From Clavibacter nebraskensis NCPPB 2581 (lineage in GTDB: Bacteria > Actinomycetota > Actinomycetes > Actinomycetales > Microbacteriaceae), in assembly GCF_000355695.1 (NCBI RefSeq), contig NC_020891.1:2542001-2606000 (forward strand): a DNA stretch of 64,000 bases. The letters are read 5' to 3'. Both the position numbers and the translations under genes were made by a program. The notes beneath the pieces are model-generated. The model was given only the letters and a program-made list of their open reading frames with translations, did no database searches and was not told the DNA's origin. Below, piece after piece: positions 39,796 to 48,236 of the stretch. Within the stretch, counting starts at the first letter, position 1; each line of letters opens with the position of its first letter.

Positions 39796-40476
39796 CTACG
39801 CCTCGAAGCGGTAGCCGAGCCCGCGGACGGTGACGAGGAGGACGGGGTCGGACGGCTCGCGCTCGATCTTGGAGCGGATCCGCTTGATGTGCACGTCGAG
39901 CGTCTTGGTGTCGCCGAAGTAGTCGGACCCCCACACCCGGTCGATGAGCTGGCCGCGCGTGAGCACGCGCCCGGCGTTGCGCAGCAGCAGCTCGAGCAGC
40001 TCGAACTCCTTCAGCGGCATCGCGATCTCGCGGCCGTCGACCTCGACGGTGTGCCGCTCCACGTCCATGCGCACGGAGCCGACCTCGAGCACGTTGAGCG
40101 GCTCGTCGTCGACCTCCACGCGCCGGCGCAGCACCGCGCGGATTCTGGCCAGCAGCTCGCGCGTCGAGTACGGCTTCGTCACGTAGTCGTCGGCGCCGAG
40201 CTCGAGGCCCACCACGATGTCCACCTCGGAGTCCTTGGCGGTGAGCATGATGATCGGCACGGCCGAGCGCGTGCGGATCTCCCGGCACACCTCGGTGCCG
40301 GGGAGGCCGGGGAGCATGAGGTCGAGCAGGATGAGGTCGGCGCCGTCCCTGTCGAACGCGGCCACCGCCGAGGGGCCGTCCTCGACGACGTCGACCTCGT
40401 ACCCCTCGCGCTGGAGCAGGAAGGCGAGCGGCTCGCTGAGCGACGCCTCGTCCTCGACGAGCATGATGCGTGTCAC
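39796..40476 (-). CDS. regX3: Phosphate-responsive response regulator RegX3
   Basis: A 226-residue OmpR-family regulator closely like mycobacterial RegX3. Receiver: MLVEDEASLSEPL, phospho-acceptor Asp in LILLDLMLPGLPG near residue 52, Lys in YVTKPYSTRELLARI. Winged helix: MPLKEFELLELLLRNAGRVLTR and LDVHIKRIRSKIE. The GTG start overlaps the senX3 stop by 4 bases. RegX3 is known to activate high-affinity phosphate uptake by binding PHO-like direct repeats; such repeats precede pstS and ppk in this window. Confidence 0.92.
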   Translation of the reverse strand: MTRIMLVEDEASLSEPLAFLLQREGYEVDVVEDGPSAVAAFDRDGADLILLDLMLPGLPGTEVCREIRTRSAVPIIMLTAKDSEVDIVVGLELGADDYVTKPYSTRELLARIRAVLRRRVEVDDEPLNVLEVGSVRMDVERHTVEVDGREIAMPLKEFELLELLLRNAGRVLTRGQLIDRVWGSDYFGDTKTLDVHIKRIRSKIEREPSDPVLLVTVRGLGYRFEA

Positions 40477-41636
40477 GTGGGTTCTCCGATGTCCGTACCG
40501 GCGAGCGCCGGGGTCTGCGATGCCTCGGGGAGGCGGATGGTGAAGGTGCTGCCGCGGCCGGGGCGGGACCAGACGCGCACGTCGCCGCCATGATTCTGCA
40601 CGACGTGCTTGACGATGCTGAGCCCGAGCCCCGTGCCGCCGGTGTCGCGGGCGCGGGCCTGGTCGACGCGGAAGAAGCGCTCGAAGATCCGGCCCTGCTC
40701 GTCCTCCGGGATGCCGATGCCCTGGTCGGTGACGACGACCTCGACGGCGCCGTCGTCGACCATGACGCCGATGCCGACGCGGGATCCATCGGGCGAGTAG
40801 TTGACGGCATTGCTCAGCAGGTTGTGCACGGCGACCACGAGGAGCGCCTCGTCGCCGTAGACGGTGGAGCGCGACCGCTTGCCGCGGGCCAGCTCGATGC
40901 CGCGGAGCTCCGCGCCGAGCCGCACCTGGTCGAGCGCGACGCTGATCACGTGGTCGACGTCGACGGGCTCCGCCTTCTCCAGCGCGTTGGACGCCTCGAG
41001 CCGGGACAGCTCGATGATCTCCTGCGTGATGCGCGCGAGCCGGGCCGACTCCGTGGTGAGCCGGGCCGCGAACCGCCGCACCTGCACGGCGTCGTCGGCG
41101 CACGAGTCGAGCGCCTCCGCGAGGAGCCCGACGGCGCCGATGGGGGTCTTCAGCTCGTGGCTGATGTTCGCGACGAAGTCGCGGCGCACCTGATCGAGGC
41201 GGTGCGACTCGGTGCGGTCCTGCGCGAGGAGGAGCACGTAGCGCGTGCCGAGGCGCGCCACGCGGACGTGCATCTGGAACTCGGCCGCGCCGAAGGGGCC
41301 GCGCGCGAGCGACACCTCCTCCGCGAGCGGCTCGCCGGATCGACGCACGCGGTCGACCATCGAGACGAGCTCGGGATGGACGAGCGCCTGGTGGAAGACG
41401 AGGCCGGAGGAGATGGCGCCGGGCGACGCCTTCATCACGTTGTTGGAGGGGTCCAGCACGATGCCCGCCGACTCGAGCGCCTCGAGCACCTGGTCGACGC
41501 CGTCGGGGACGACGGGGTTCGTGATCTCGACGGCACGGTCGCCGCGGTCCGCCGCGTGGTGCAGCAGCCACACGAATCCCGCGCCGACCGCCAGACCGAT
41601 GAGGAGGCAGACGAGCACCAACGCACCGGTGTCCAT
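40473..41636 (-). CDS. senX3: Sensor histidine kinase SenX3
   Basis: A 387-residue kinase with one N-terminal membrane helix (LVCLLIGLAVGAGFVWLL), a PAS-like region (~45-140), H-box NISHELKTPIGAVGLL near residue 160, N-box HNLLSNAVNYSPDG and G-boxes DQGIGIPEDEQ and GGTGLGLSI. It lacks a large extracellular sensor, as in mycobacterial SenX3, where PhoU and the Pst transporter relay the phosphate signal. phoU is divergent from it here. A TAGTGT box 6 nt before the ATG gives a leaderless transcript. Confidence 0.92.
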   Translation of the reverse strand: MDTGALVLVCLLIGLAVGAGFVWLLHHAADRGDRAVEITNPVVPDGVDQVLEALESAGIVLDPSNNVMKASPGAISSGLVFHQALVHPELVSMVDRVRRSGEPLAEEVSLARGPFGAAEFQMHVRVARLGTRYVLLLAQDRTESHRLDQVRRDFVANISHELKTPIGAVGLLAEALDSCADDAVQVRRFAARLTTESARLARITQEIIELSRLEASNALEKAEPVDVDHVISVALDQVRLGAELRGIELARGKRSRSTVYGDEALLVVAVHNLLSNAVNYSPDGSRVGIGVMVDDGAVEVVVTDQGIGIPEDEQGRIFERFFRVDQARARDTGGTGLGLSIVKHVVQNHGGDVRVWSRPGRGSTFTIRLPEASQTPALAGTDIGEPT

Positions 41637-41642
41637 GCGCCC

Positions 41643-41648
41643 ACACTA
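41643..41648 (-). promoter_or_regulatory. -10 box (TAGTGT) of leaderless senX3-regX3 promoter
   Basis: TAGTGT on the minus strand, 6 nt before the ATG at 41636. Confidence 0.5.
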
Positions 41649-41709
41649 GGAGACGGCGTCGGGGCGTCCCGGCCGCGGGGACACGCCATCCGGGCCACGA
41701 GGCCGCGAA

Positions 41710-41738
41710 TTCAGCTCGCCGGCACCGTGCGTTAACCT
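41710..41738 (+). promoter_or_regulatory. phoU promoter (TTCAGC-N17-TAACCT)
   Basis: -35 TTCAGC (41710-41715) and -10 TAACCT (41733-41738) are spaced 17 bp. A leader of ~95 nt with the SD GAAAGGAC precedes the ATG at 41842. The same bases can be read as three degenerate 11-bp repeats, but the match to a PHO box is poor. Confidence 0.5.
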
Positions 41739-41841
41739 CGCATGACCACAGTCGGAGGATGCGGGCCCGTCACCTGAGGGTCCGCCGTGCCCGAGAACCA
41801 CCCCGCCCCTCGCAGCGGGGCGGCCTGAAAGGACGTCCCCC

Positions 41842-42495
41842 ATGCGCGAAGTGTTCCAGCAGGAGCTCCACGAGGTCCAGGAGCGTCTCATCGAGATCTC
41901 CGCGCTCGTCGCCATCTCCATCGAGAACGCGACCCGCGCGTTCAACGAGTCGAACGTCAGCCTCGCCGAGACCGTCATCGAGCAGGACCGCCGCATCGAC
42001 GAGCTCGCCACGAGCCTCGACGAGCTCGCGATCAACATCCTCGCCCGCCAGCAGCCGGTGGCGCGCGACCTGCGCATCGTCGTGAGCGCGCTCCGCATCA
42101 GCGCGTCGCTCGAGCGCATGGGCGACCTCGCCGAGCACATCGCCCAGCTGTCGCGCTACCGCTTCCCGGACAAGGTCGTCCCGAAGTCGCTGCGCCCCAC
42201 CTTCCTCGAGCTCGGCCAGCTCGACGTGGCCATCGCCCGCAAGCTCACGGACCTCCTCACCACCGAGGACGCGAAGCTCGCCGAGGAGATCCGCAACGAC
42301 GACGACCGCATCGACGAGCTGCACCTCAGCGTCTTCGACAAGGTGCTCGGCGAGACCTGGAAGGGCGCGGCCGTCGACACGGTCGACTCCACGCTCGCCA
42401 GCCGCTACCACGAGCGCTTCGCCGACCACGCGGTGTCCATCGCGAAGACCGTCCAGTACCTCGCGACCGGCGACTGGGTGCAGGCCGACGCCTGA
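41842..42495 (+). CDS. phoU: Phosphate transport system regulator PhoU
   Basis: A 217-residue all-helical PhoU with two repeated three-helix bundles. The metal-binding motifs are seen as EQDRRIDELATSLDELAI in the first half and NDDDRIDELHLSVFDKVL in the second. It restrains SenX3 signalling and Pst transport when phosphate is ample. It is divergent from senX3-regX3 and separated from pstSCAB by 10 kb, instead of being the last gene of the pst operon. A perfect terminator follows. Confidence 0.94.
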   Translation: MREVFQQELHEVQERLIEISALVAISIENATRAFNESNVSLAETVIEQDRRIDELATSLDELAINILARQQPVARDLRIVVSALRISASLERMGDLAEHIAQLSRYRFPDKVVPKSLRPTFLELGQLDVAIARKLTDLLTTEDAKLAEEIRNDDDRIDELHLSVFDKVLGETWKGAAVDTVDSTLASRYHERFADHAVSIAKTVQYLATGDWVQADA

Positions 42496-42541
42496 TCCGC
42501 GTCCGCCGGCCGCGCGCCGGACCGCCGCAGCGCGGTGACAT

Positions 42542-42580
42542 GACGAGAGCCCGACCGGATGATCCGGTCGGGCTCTCGTC
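42542..42580 (+). terminator. Bidirectional terminator between phoU and gpmA
   Basis: An 18-bp perfect stem (42542-42559 with 42563-42580) and 3-nt loop between convergent genes. Confidence 0.85.
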
Positions 42581-42596
42581 GTGCGTGCGGCTGGCG

Positions 42597-43352
42597 CTAC
42601 TTCTTGCTGCCCTGCGCGGCGACGGCCGCGGCGCCCGCTGCGGCCGCCTCCGGGTCGAGGTACTCGCCGCCGGGGACGATCGGACGGAAGTCCTCGTCGA
42701 GGCGGTAGACGAGCGGGATGCCGGTGGGCATGTTGAGCTCGGCGATGTCCGCGTCGGAGATCCCGTCGAGGTGCTTCACGAGCGCGCGCAGCGAGTTGCC
42801 GTGGGCGGTCACGAGCACGGTGCGGCCGGAGGCGAGGTCGGGCTGGATGTCGGACTCCCAGTAGGGCAGCATCCGCTCGATGACGTCCTTGAGGCACTCG
42901 GTGCGGGGCAGCGCGTCGCCGAGGTCCGCGTAGCGCGGGTCGCGCGACTGCGAGTACTCGTCGTCGTCGTCGATGGGGGGCGGCGGCACGTCGAACGAGC
43001 GGCGCCAGGTGGCGAACTGCTCGGGGCCGTACTCGGCGAGGGTCTGCGCCTTGTCCTTGCCCTGCAGCGCGCCGTAGTGGCGCTCGTTGAGGCGCCAGGT
43101 GCGCTGGACGGGGATCCACGAGCGGCCGGCGCGCTTGAGCGCGATGTTGGCGGTGTCGATCGCGCGGATGAGGACGGAGGTGTGCAGCACGTCGGGGAGG
43201 ATGCCGGACTCGGCGAGGAGCTCGCCGGCGCGCTGGCCTTCCGCGACGCCCTGCTCGCTCAGCTCGACGTCCACCCATCCGGTAAATAGGTTCTTCTGGT
43301 TCCAGTCGCTGTTGCCGTGACGCAGCAGCACGAGGGTGCGGGGTTCAGCCAT
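42597..43352 (-). CDS. gpmA: 2,3-bisphosphoglycerate-dependent phosphoglycerate mutase
   Basis: A 251-residue glycolytic mutase interconverting 3- and 2-phosphoglycerate. The phospho-histidine motif [18 protein letters not shown] is at residues ~8-26, [12 protein letters not shown] near 88 and the second catalytic His in [15 protein letters not shown] near 185. It is of full family length. Its position beside senX3-regX3-phoU matches mycobacterial gpm1. A TAGGCT box 6 nt before the ATG indicates a leaderless transcript. Confidence 0.95.
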   Translation of the reverse strand: MAEPRTLVLLRHGNSDWNQKNLFTGWVDVELSEQGVAEGQRAGELLAESGILPDVLHTSVLIRAIDTANIALKRAGRSWIPVQRTWRLNERHYGALQGKDKAQTLAEYGPEQFATWRRSFDVPPPPIDDDDEYSQSRDPRYADLGDALPRTECLKDVIERMLPYWESDIQPDLASGRTVLVTAHGNSLRALVKHLDGISDADIAELNMPTGIPLVYRLDEDFRPIVPGGEYLDPEAAAAGAAAVAAQGSKK

Positions 43353-43358
43353 GCCGCC

Positions 43359-43364
43359 AGCCTA
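43359..43364 (-). promoter_or_regulatory. -10 box (TAGGCT) of leaderless gpmA promoter
   Basis: TAGGCT on the minus strand, 6 nt before the ATG at 43352. Confidence 0.5.
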
Positions 43365-43387
43365 TCGAGCGATGGGAGACTGATCCC

Positions 43388-44200
43388 ATGCCGGGCGCCG
43401 CCTCCCCCGTCGGCTCCGTCACCCGCGGGACGACCAACACCAACCGCCTCCGGCGCGTCGACAGGTGGATCGCGACCCTCGACGCGCTGCGCACCGCGGT
43501 CGACCCGCTCGTGGTCGACCTCGGCTACGGCGCGAGCGGGATCACGGCGCTCGAGATGCACCGGCGGCTGCGCGCGACGCGGCCGGACGTGCGCGTCGTG
43601 GGCATCGAGATCGAGCCGGGACGCGTGGCGCGGGCGCGCCAGCAGCTCGCGGCGTGGCCCGACGCGGGGGACCGGGAGCGGATCTCCTTCGTCCGCGGCG
43701 GGTTCGAGGTGCCGCTGCCCGGCGGCGAGCGCGCGACCGTGATCCGCGCCTTCAACGTGCTGCGGCAGTACGACGAGGCCGACGTGCCCGCCGCGTGGGC
43801 GCGCATGGCGGCGCGGCTCGTCCCCGGCGGATCCGTGGTGGAGGGCACGTGCGACGAGATCGGCCGGGTCGCGAGCTGGGTCGATGTGCGGGAGGACGGC
43901 CCGCGCAGCCTCACGATCTCGCTGCGGCTGGCGGGGCTGGAGCTGCCGTCGATCGTCGCCGAGCGCCTGCCGAAGGCGCTCATCCACCGCAACGTGCGCG
44001 GCGAGCGCGTGCACGAGGTGCTCGCCCTGATCGACCGCAGCTGGATCCTCAGCGCCCCGCTCGGCGTGTACGGCCCGCGGCAGCAGTGGCTCGGCGCGGT
44101 CGCCCGGATGCGCGACGCGGGCGTCCCCGTCGAGGGCGGGCACGCGCGCTGGCGGCTCGGCGAGCTGACCATGCCGTGGTCGGCGGTCGCGCCGGCCTAG
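43388..44200 (+). CDS. Class I SAM-dependent methyltransferase-like protein
   Basis: A 270-residue protein. The N terminus (RGTTNTNRLRRVDRWI) is characteristic of an actinobacterial family of unknown substrate. The SAM-binding motif is VVDLGYGASGITALEM near residue 38, followed by VVGIEIEPGRVARA with the acidic ribose-binding residue. The second half, with RQQWLGAVARMRDAG near the end, has no clear match to a known substrate domain. It is divergent from gpmA and overlaps the convergent FUSC gene by 4 bases. Confidence 0.75.
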   Translation: MPGAASPVGSVTRGTTNTNRLRRVDRWIATLDALRTAVDPLVVDLGYGASGITALEMHRRLRATRPDVRVVGIEIEPGRVARARQQLAAWPDAGDRERISFVRGGFEVPLPGGERATVIRAFNVLRQYDEADVPAAWARMAARLVPGGSVVEGTCDEIGRVASWVDVREDGPRSLTISLRLAGLELPSIVAERLPKALIHRNVRGERVHEVLALIDRSWILSAPLGVYGPRQQWLGAVARMRDAGVPVEGGHARWRLGELTMPWSAVAPA

Positions 44201-45318
44201 ACCTCGGCCAGCGCCCGGCGCGCGGCGTCGGCGTCGACGCCCGCGGCCACCTGCAGGTCGACGAGGAGCGGCCGCAGCAGCATCACGAGCATGACCTCGC
44301 CGACGGGCGCGCCGGGGATGAGCTCGCGCGGATCCAGCCGCACCGCCACGAGCACGAGGTTCTGCTGGGCGAGGGGCGCGGCCGACGGATCCGAGAGGCT
44401 CTGGCCGAGGAGGTTCACGCCGTTCGAGACGGTGGAGAGCAGCTCGGCGAGCACGGGACGCCGCACCCCGTCGACCACGAGGAAGTCGATGCGCCGCGAG
44501 ATGACGCGCAGGTTCCGCACCGCGAGGTCCATGCCGTCGAGGACGCGCCGCTGGGCCCGCAGCTCCGGCAGGTGGCGGCGGAGGAACGGGGAGATGCGCG
44601 CGATCGACAGGGCCGAGTCGGCCGCGGCGCTCCACGCGTCGATGAGCGGCTGGGTGCGGCGGAGGCGGTCGAGCGCGCGGTCGGCGGCGGTCGCGTCGCC
44701 GAGCCGCAGGGCGGAGACGAGCGACGTGAGCGCGTAGGAGCACTCGGAGAACACGCGGCGGGCCTCGCGCAGGGCCTGGCGCCGCGGATCCCGCGGGATG
44801 AGCGCCGTCGCGAGGAGCGCCACCGCGCCGCCCACGAGCCCGTCGACGCTGCGCACGAAGACCCCGCCGGGCGGCGCCGGGAGGAGGGCGACGAGCACGG
44901 CCTGCACGCCCGCCGCCACGGCGAACGCGGCGTTCGACGACAGCAGCCGCGCCACCAGCAGCGTCGCCAGGATGATGACGAACAGCTGCCACGCGCCCCG
45001 GCCGATCCCGAGAAGCAGCACCTCGCTGAGCGTGATCCCGACGGTCATGCCGATCGCGGTCTCGAGCACGCGGACCGGCCGCGCGTCGCGGACGAAGCCG
45101 AGGCTCGTGATGGTGACGGTCGTCGCGAGCAGCGGGGTGTCGTGGCCGAGCACGTGGTGCGCGAAGGCCCAGCCGCCCGTGGCCGCCACGGCGATCTGGA
45201 GGGCCGCGGGCGCGGATCCCCAGAGGCGCAGCAGCGCGGCGCGCGGATCCGCCCGGTGCCTCAGGGTGCGGGCGGCACGGGCCGACCGCTCCCGCGCGCG
45301 CTCAGCGGCGGACCGCAC
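44197..45318 (-). CDS. FUSC-family membrane protein (aromatic acid exporter-like)
   Basis: A ~373-residue protein. After ~20 basic residues come five to six hydrophobic helices in the first half (for example TTVTITSLGFV, LFVIILATLLVARLL, AFAVAAGVQAVLVALL), the FUSC-type half transporter. The C-terminal ~190 residues are a cytoplasmic helical domain. Relatives export aromatic acids or are uncharacterised. The GTG at 45318 overlaps ygfZ by 17 bases; an alternative TTG lies at 45348. It follows the ygfZ-nitrobindin unit and may be translated with it. Confidence 0.72.
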   Translation of the reverse strand: MRSAAERARERSARAARTLRHRADPRAALLRLWGSAPAALQIAVAATGGWAFAHHVLGHDTPLLATTVTITSLGFVRDARPVRVLETAIGMTVGITLSEVLLLGIGRGAWQLFVIILATLLVARLLSSNAAFAVAAGVQAVLVALLPAPPGGVFVRSVDGLVGGAVALLATALIPRDPRRQALREARRVFSECSYALTSLVSALRLGDATAADRALDRLRRTQPLIDAWSAAADSALSIARISPFLRRHLPELRAQRRVLDGMDLAVRNLRVISRRIDFLVVDGVRRPVLAELLSTVSNGVNLLGQSLSDPSAAPLAQQNLVLVAVRLDPRELIPGAPVGEVMLVMLLRPLLVDLQVAAGVDADAARRALAEV

Positions 45319-46456
45319 CGAGCCGCGGCAGGCGGGGGACGTCGGCAAAGCGGCCGGCGTCGGTGGGCACGATCACGTCCTGCATGGCCTGCACGCGCAC
45401 GTCGTCGGCGACGACCTCGAGCTGGAGGGCGGGATCCACGTTGCGTCGGACGACCGCGAGCGCGACCGGCCCGAGCTCGTGGTGCAGCGCGCTCGACGTG
45501 ACGGCCCCCACGACCTCGCCCGCGGTGCCGTCGGCGGCGGCCGGGAGCCGGACCTCGGATCCCGCGCCCGGCAGCACCGCGTCGGATCCGTCGAGCTGCA
45601 GCAGCACGAGGCGACGCGGCGGCCGGCCGAGGTTGTGCACCTTGGCGACCGTCTCCTGGCCGCGGTAGCAGCCCTTGCTGAGGTGCACGGCGCTGCGCAG
45701 CCAGTCGAGCTCGTGCGGGATGGTGCGGTCGTCGACCTCCGTGGCGAAGCGCGGGCGCCATGCGGCGATCCGCAGGGCCTCGGCCGCGAGGACGCCCGCG
45801 ACGGGCAGGTCGCCCGACGTGGCGCGCGCGACGACGCCCGGCAGCTCCGACCGCGGCACGAGGCGCTCGCTCCAGGTCCAGCCCTCGCCCGGGTGCGGCG
45901 CGGCGGCCGCGTACTGGTGGCCGCCGGCGACGACGTGCGTCCAGGGATCCCGCCACACGAGCGGCACGCCCGCGGGCGCGGCGACCGGGAGCTCGGGCTC
46001 GCCCATCGTGCCGATGACCGCCATCTCGGCGGTGCGGTCGGCGGGCTCGACGCGGAGCATGAAGCGCATCCGCTGCAGGTACGCGAGCAGCGCCTCCGCG
46101 TCCCCGGCGCCGAGCAGCAGCCACGTGGTGACGCCGTCGTCGAGCACGCCGACCGCGTGCTCGAGGCGCCCGTTCTGGTCGAGGAAGAGGGTCTCGGCCG
46201 AGTCCCCCGGTGCAAGGCCGCGCAGCGACTGGCTGGTGATGGAGTCGAGCCAGGTCAGCCGGTCCTCCCCGGTGACGGAGAGGACGGCGCGGTGCGAGAG
46301 GTCGACGATCGCGGTGCCCGCGGCGAGCGCGCGCTGCTCCTGCACGAGGGATCCGAGGTGCGCGGGCACGCCCGCGTCCGGCCCGCCGGCGGCGACGGCG
46401 CCGGGCAGGTCGAGGAAGGGCGAGCGGGCGACGGCGGGATCCGGTTCAGTCGACAT
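45302..46456 (-). CDS. ygfZ: YgfZ/GcvT-fold folate-binding protein
   Basis: A 384-residue member of the YgfZ family, which uses tetrahydrofolate to help repair or assemble iron-sulfur proteins. The diagnostic K-G-C-Y-x-G-Q-E motif is present as SKGCYRGQETVAKVHNLG near residue 262. The N-terminal domain has AIVDLSHRAVLSVTGEDRLTWLDS. The start overlaps the nitrobindin-like gene stop by 11 bases. Together they form a conserved actinobacterial operon. Confidence 0.9.
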   Translation of the reverse strand: MSTEPDPAVARSPFLDLPGAVAAGGPDAGVPAHLGSLVQEQRALAAGTAIVDLSHRAVLSVTGEDRLTWLDSITSQSLRGLAPGDSAETLFLDQNGRLEHAVGVLDDGVTTWLLLGAGDAEALLAYLQRMRFMLRVEPADRTAEMAVIGTMGEPELPVAAPAGVPLVWRDPWTHVVAGGHQYAAAAPHPGEGWTWSERLVPRSELPGVVARATSGDLPVAGVLAAEALRIAAWRPRFATEVDDRTIPHELDWLRSAVHLSKGCYRGQETVAKVHNLGRPPRRLVLLQLDGSDAVLPGAGSEVRLPAAADGTAGEVVGAVTSSALHHELGPVALAVVRRNVDPALQLEVVADDVRVQAMQDVIVPTDAGRFADVPRLPRLGAVRR

Positions 46457-47045
46457 GCGACACCCGCCCGGAGGCGTGCGTGCGCAACGGCTGGCCGAGC
46501 GCCGCGATGTCCCACGCCCAGAGCAGGTCGCGCTCGACGAGGCCGTAGAGCCGGGTCGCGCCCGTGTACGCCTTGGCGCCCTCGGTGCGCATCACGGCGT
46601 CCGTGGCGAGGTCGATGCGCGCGCTCTTCACCTGGCCGACGTAGAGCTCGCTGACGCCGCCCGGGTGCACGAGCGCGACCTCGACGTCGAAGCCGCCCTC
46701 CGCGTTGCGGAGCGTCTCGACCTCCTCGGCCGTCGTGTACGGGCGCTCTCCGGTGGGCGGCAGCATCGCCGGTCCCGGGTCGCCGTCGGTGACGCGGCGG
46801 CGCAGCCGCCAGTAGCCGGTCTCGGTGACGAAGGGCACGGGGCCGTCGTCGCCCTCGACCCACGCGTACGAGGAGTAGTTGAGGTGCGGCAGGCCGTCGT
46901 GGCTGAAGCTGATGCGCTGGCCGAACTCGCGGCGGACGACCTCGTCGTCGAGCGCGTACTCGACCACGCCGGTGCCCTCCCAGACGCCGAGGAGCCAGGA
47001 CAGCGGGACGAGCTCGGCGGGGAGGCCGGTCGGGATCTCGATCAT
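46446..47045 (-). CDS. Nitrobindin-like heme-binding beta-barrel protein (FABP family)
   Basis: A 199-residue beta-barrel of the THAP4/nitrobindin family (formerly DUF1794). The lid motif SWLLGVWEGTGVVEY at residues ~16-30, HLNYSSYAWVEGD, and the late RLYGLVERDLLWAWDIAA are typical. Nitrobindins bind ferric heme and can isomerise peroxynitrite; mycobacterial members are called FABP-like. It overlaps ygfZ by 11 bases. The axial His usually near the C terminus (here RTHASG or SHVD) is plausible but unconfirmed. Confidence 0.85.
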   Translation of the reverse strand: MIEIPTGLPAELVPLSWLLGVWEGTGVVEYALDDEVVRREFGQRISFSHDGLPHLNYSSYAWVEGDDGPVPFVTETGYWRLRRRVTDGDPGPAMLPPTGERPYTTAEEVETLRNAEGGFDVEVALVHPGGVSELYVGQVKSARIDLATDAVMRTEGAKAYTGATRLYGLVERDLLWAWDIAALGQPLRTHASGRVSHVD

Positions 47046-47056
47046 GCGGCGCGCGG

Positions 47057-47173
47057 TCAGCGCTGGCCGCGGAAGAGGTTGTAGACCACGACGAGCGACA
47101 CCCAGCCGATGGAGAGGCTCGCCAGGACCAGCAGTCCGGTGAAGAAGAGTTCCAGAGCAAGCAGCGACGACAT
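47057..47173 (-). CDS. Small membrane peptide of 38 residues
   Basis: ATG at 47173 to TGA at 47057. The peptide is one or two hydrophobic stretches ([26 protein letters not shown]) with a short basic end. A TAGATT box 6 nt before the ATG matches the leaderless pattern seen at many genes here, supporting expression. It lies 11 bases before the nitrobindin-like gene, so it can lead that operon. Function unknown. Confidence 0.6.
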   Translation of the reverse strand: MSSLLALELFFTGLLVLASLSIGWVSLVVVYNLFRGQR

Positions 47174-47179
47174 GGCCCC

Positions 47180-47185
47180 AATCTA
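47180..47185 (-). promoter_or_regulatory. -10 box (TAGATT) of leaderless promoter for the small membrane peptide operon
   Basis: TAGATT on the minus strand, 6 nt before the ATG at 47173. Confidence 0.5.
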
Positions 47186-47216
47186 CCCCACGGGCGGCCG
47201 GATCCGACCGGGCGGG

Positions 47217-47483
47217 CTAGGCGGCGATCGGCACCAGCAGCACGACGGCCGTGGCCGCGGCGAGCACGAGGACGGCGCCGACCACGCTGCCCACGGCGCG
47301 GTCGACGAAGCCGGTCTTGCGGGGCAGGGACAGCTGGATCACGAAGGTCGCGACGACGCACGTGGCGAGCACGAGCGGGAACCACCGCGGGGCCGCGTCG
47401 GGGCCGACCGCCACCGCCACCACGACCGCGCCGACGGCGGCGGTGAGCCAGACGGGGACGAGGCTGCGCAGGGGGGAGGTCAC
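47217..47483 (-). CDS. Small three-helix membrane protein
   Basis: An 88-residue hydrophobic protein with three predicted helices ([52 protein letters not shown]). No family recognised. The GTG at 47483 has a CAGGAT box 6 nt upstream and is preferred to the GTG at 47501. It is divergent from glnR, with the two promoters back to back. Confidence 0.6.
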   Translation of the reverse strand: MTSPLRSLVPVWLTAAVGAVVVAVAVGPDAAPRWFPLVLATCVVATFVIQLSLPRKTGFVDRAVGSVVGAVLVLAAATAVVLLVPIAA

Positions 47484-47502
47484 CCCGCAATCCTGCCCCA
47501 CG

Positions 47503-47508
47503 TATCAT
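47503..47508 (+). promoter_or_regulatory. -10 box (TATCAT) for glnR
   Basis: TATCAT, then a ~25-nt leader with the SD GGAGGAT before the GTG at 47538. Confidence 0.5.
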
Positions 47509-47537
47509 GGGGGGGAATTCATCCATGGAGGATCCCT

Positions 47538-48236
47538 GTGGCCCAGCTGTTGATCCTGACCTCGTCCGCGGACACCGACGTGCTCCCGGCGCTCGGGCTC
47601 CTCAGCCACCGGACGCGGCACATCCAGGCGGATGCGGCGAGCCTCGTGAACGCCCCCGCCGCCGACCTCGTCCTCGTCGACGCCCGCCGCGACCTCGCGA
47701 GCGCCAAGTCCCTCTGCAAGATCCTCACCACGACGGGCGGCGGCACGCCCCTCATCCTCGTGCTCACCGAGGGCGGGCTCACCGCGGTCAGCGCCGACTG
47801 GGGCGCGACCGACGTGATCCTCGACTCCGCCGGCCCCGCCGAGGTCGACGCGCGCGTGCGCCTCGTCATCGGCCGCGCGGCGCTCGAGCACACGGGCAGC
47901 AAGATCCAGGCGTCCGGCGTGGTCATCGACGAGGCCAGCTACTCCGCGAAGGTGCACGGCAAGCCGCTCGACCTCACCTTCAAGGAGTTCGAGCTGCTGC
48001 GCTTCTTCGCGAGCCACCCGTCGCGCGTCTTCACGCGCGAGCAGCTGCTCAGCGAGGTGTGGGGCTACGACTACTTCGGCGGCACGCGCACGGTCGACGT
48101 GCACGTGCGGCGCCTGCGGGCGAAGCTCGGCGACCTCGAGTCGCTCATCGGCACCGTGCGCAACGTCGGATACCGCTTCAACGTGTACGAGGAGGACAGT
48201 GAGCGCGTTCCCGCCCCCGCCGAGCCCGGCGCCTGA
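47538..48236 (+). CDS. glnR: Orphan nitrogen response regulator GlnR
   Basis: A 232-residue OmpR-type regulator closely like actinobacterial GlnR. The receiver keeps the fold ([37 protein letters not shown]), but the usual acidic pair and Lys of the phosphorylation pocket are missing, typical of this non-phosphorylated group. The winged helix is [22 protein letters not shown] and [18 protein letters not shown]. GlnR controls ammonium assimilation. No kinase adjoins it. GTG at 47538 is preceded by GGAGGAT. The 3' end overlaps mshD by 38 bases. Confidence 0.9.
   Translation: MAQLLILTSSADTDVLPALGLLSHRTRHIQADAASLVNAPAADLVLVDARRDLASAKSLCKILTTTGGGTPLILVLTEGGLTAVSADWGATDVILDSAGPAEVDARVRLVIGRAALEHTGSKIQASGVVIDEASYSAKVHGKPLDLTFKEFELLRFFASHPSRVFTREQLLSEVWGYDYFGGTRTVDVHVRRLRAKLGDLESLIGTVRNVGYRFNVYEEDSERVPAPAEPGA

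Noticed and set aside
41709-41737. Three degenerate 11-bp repeats (ATTCAGC, CGGCACC, GTTAACC) as a PHO box before phoU
   Set aside because: They match the GTTCACC consensus poorly, and the same bases form a better TTCAGC-N17-TAACCT promoter.
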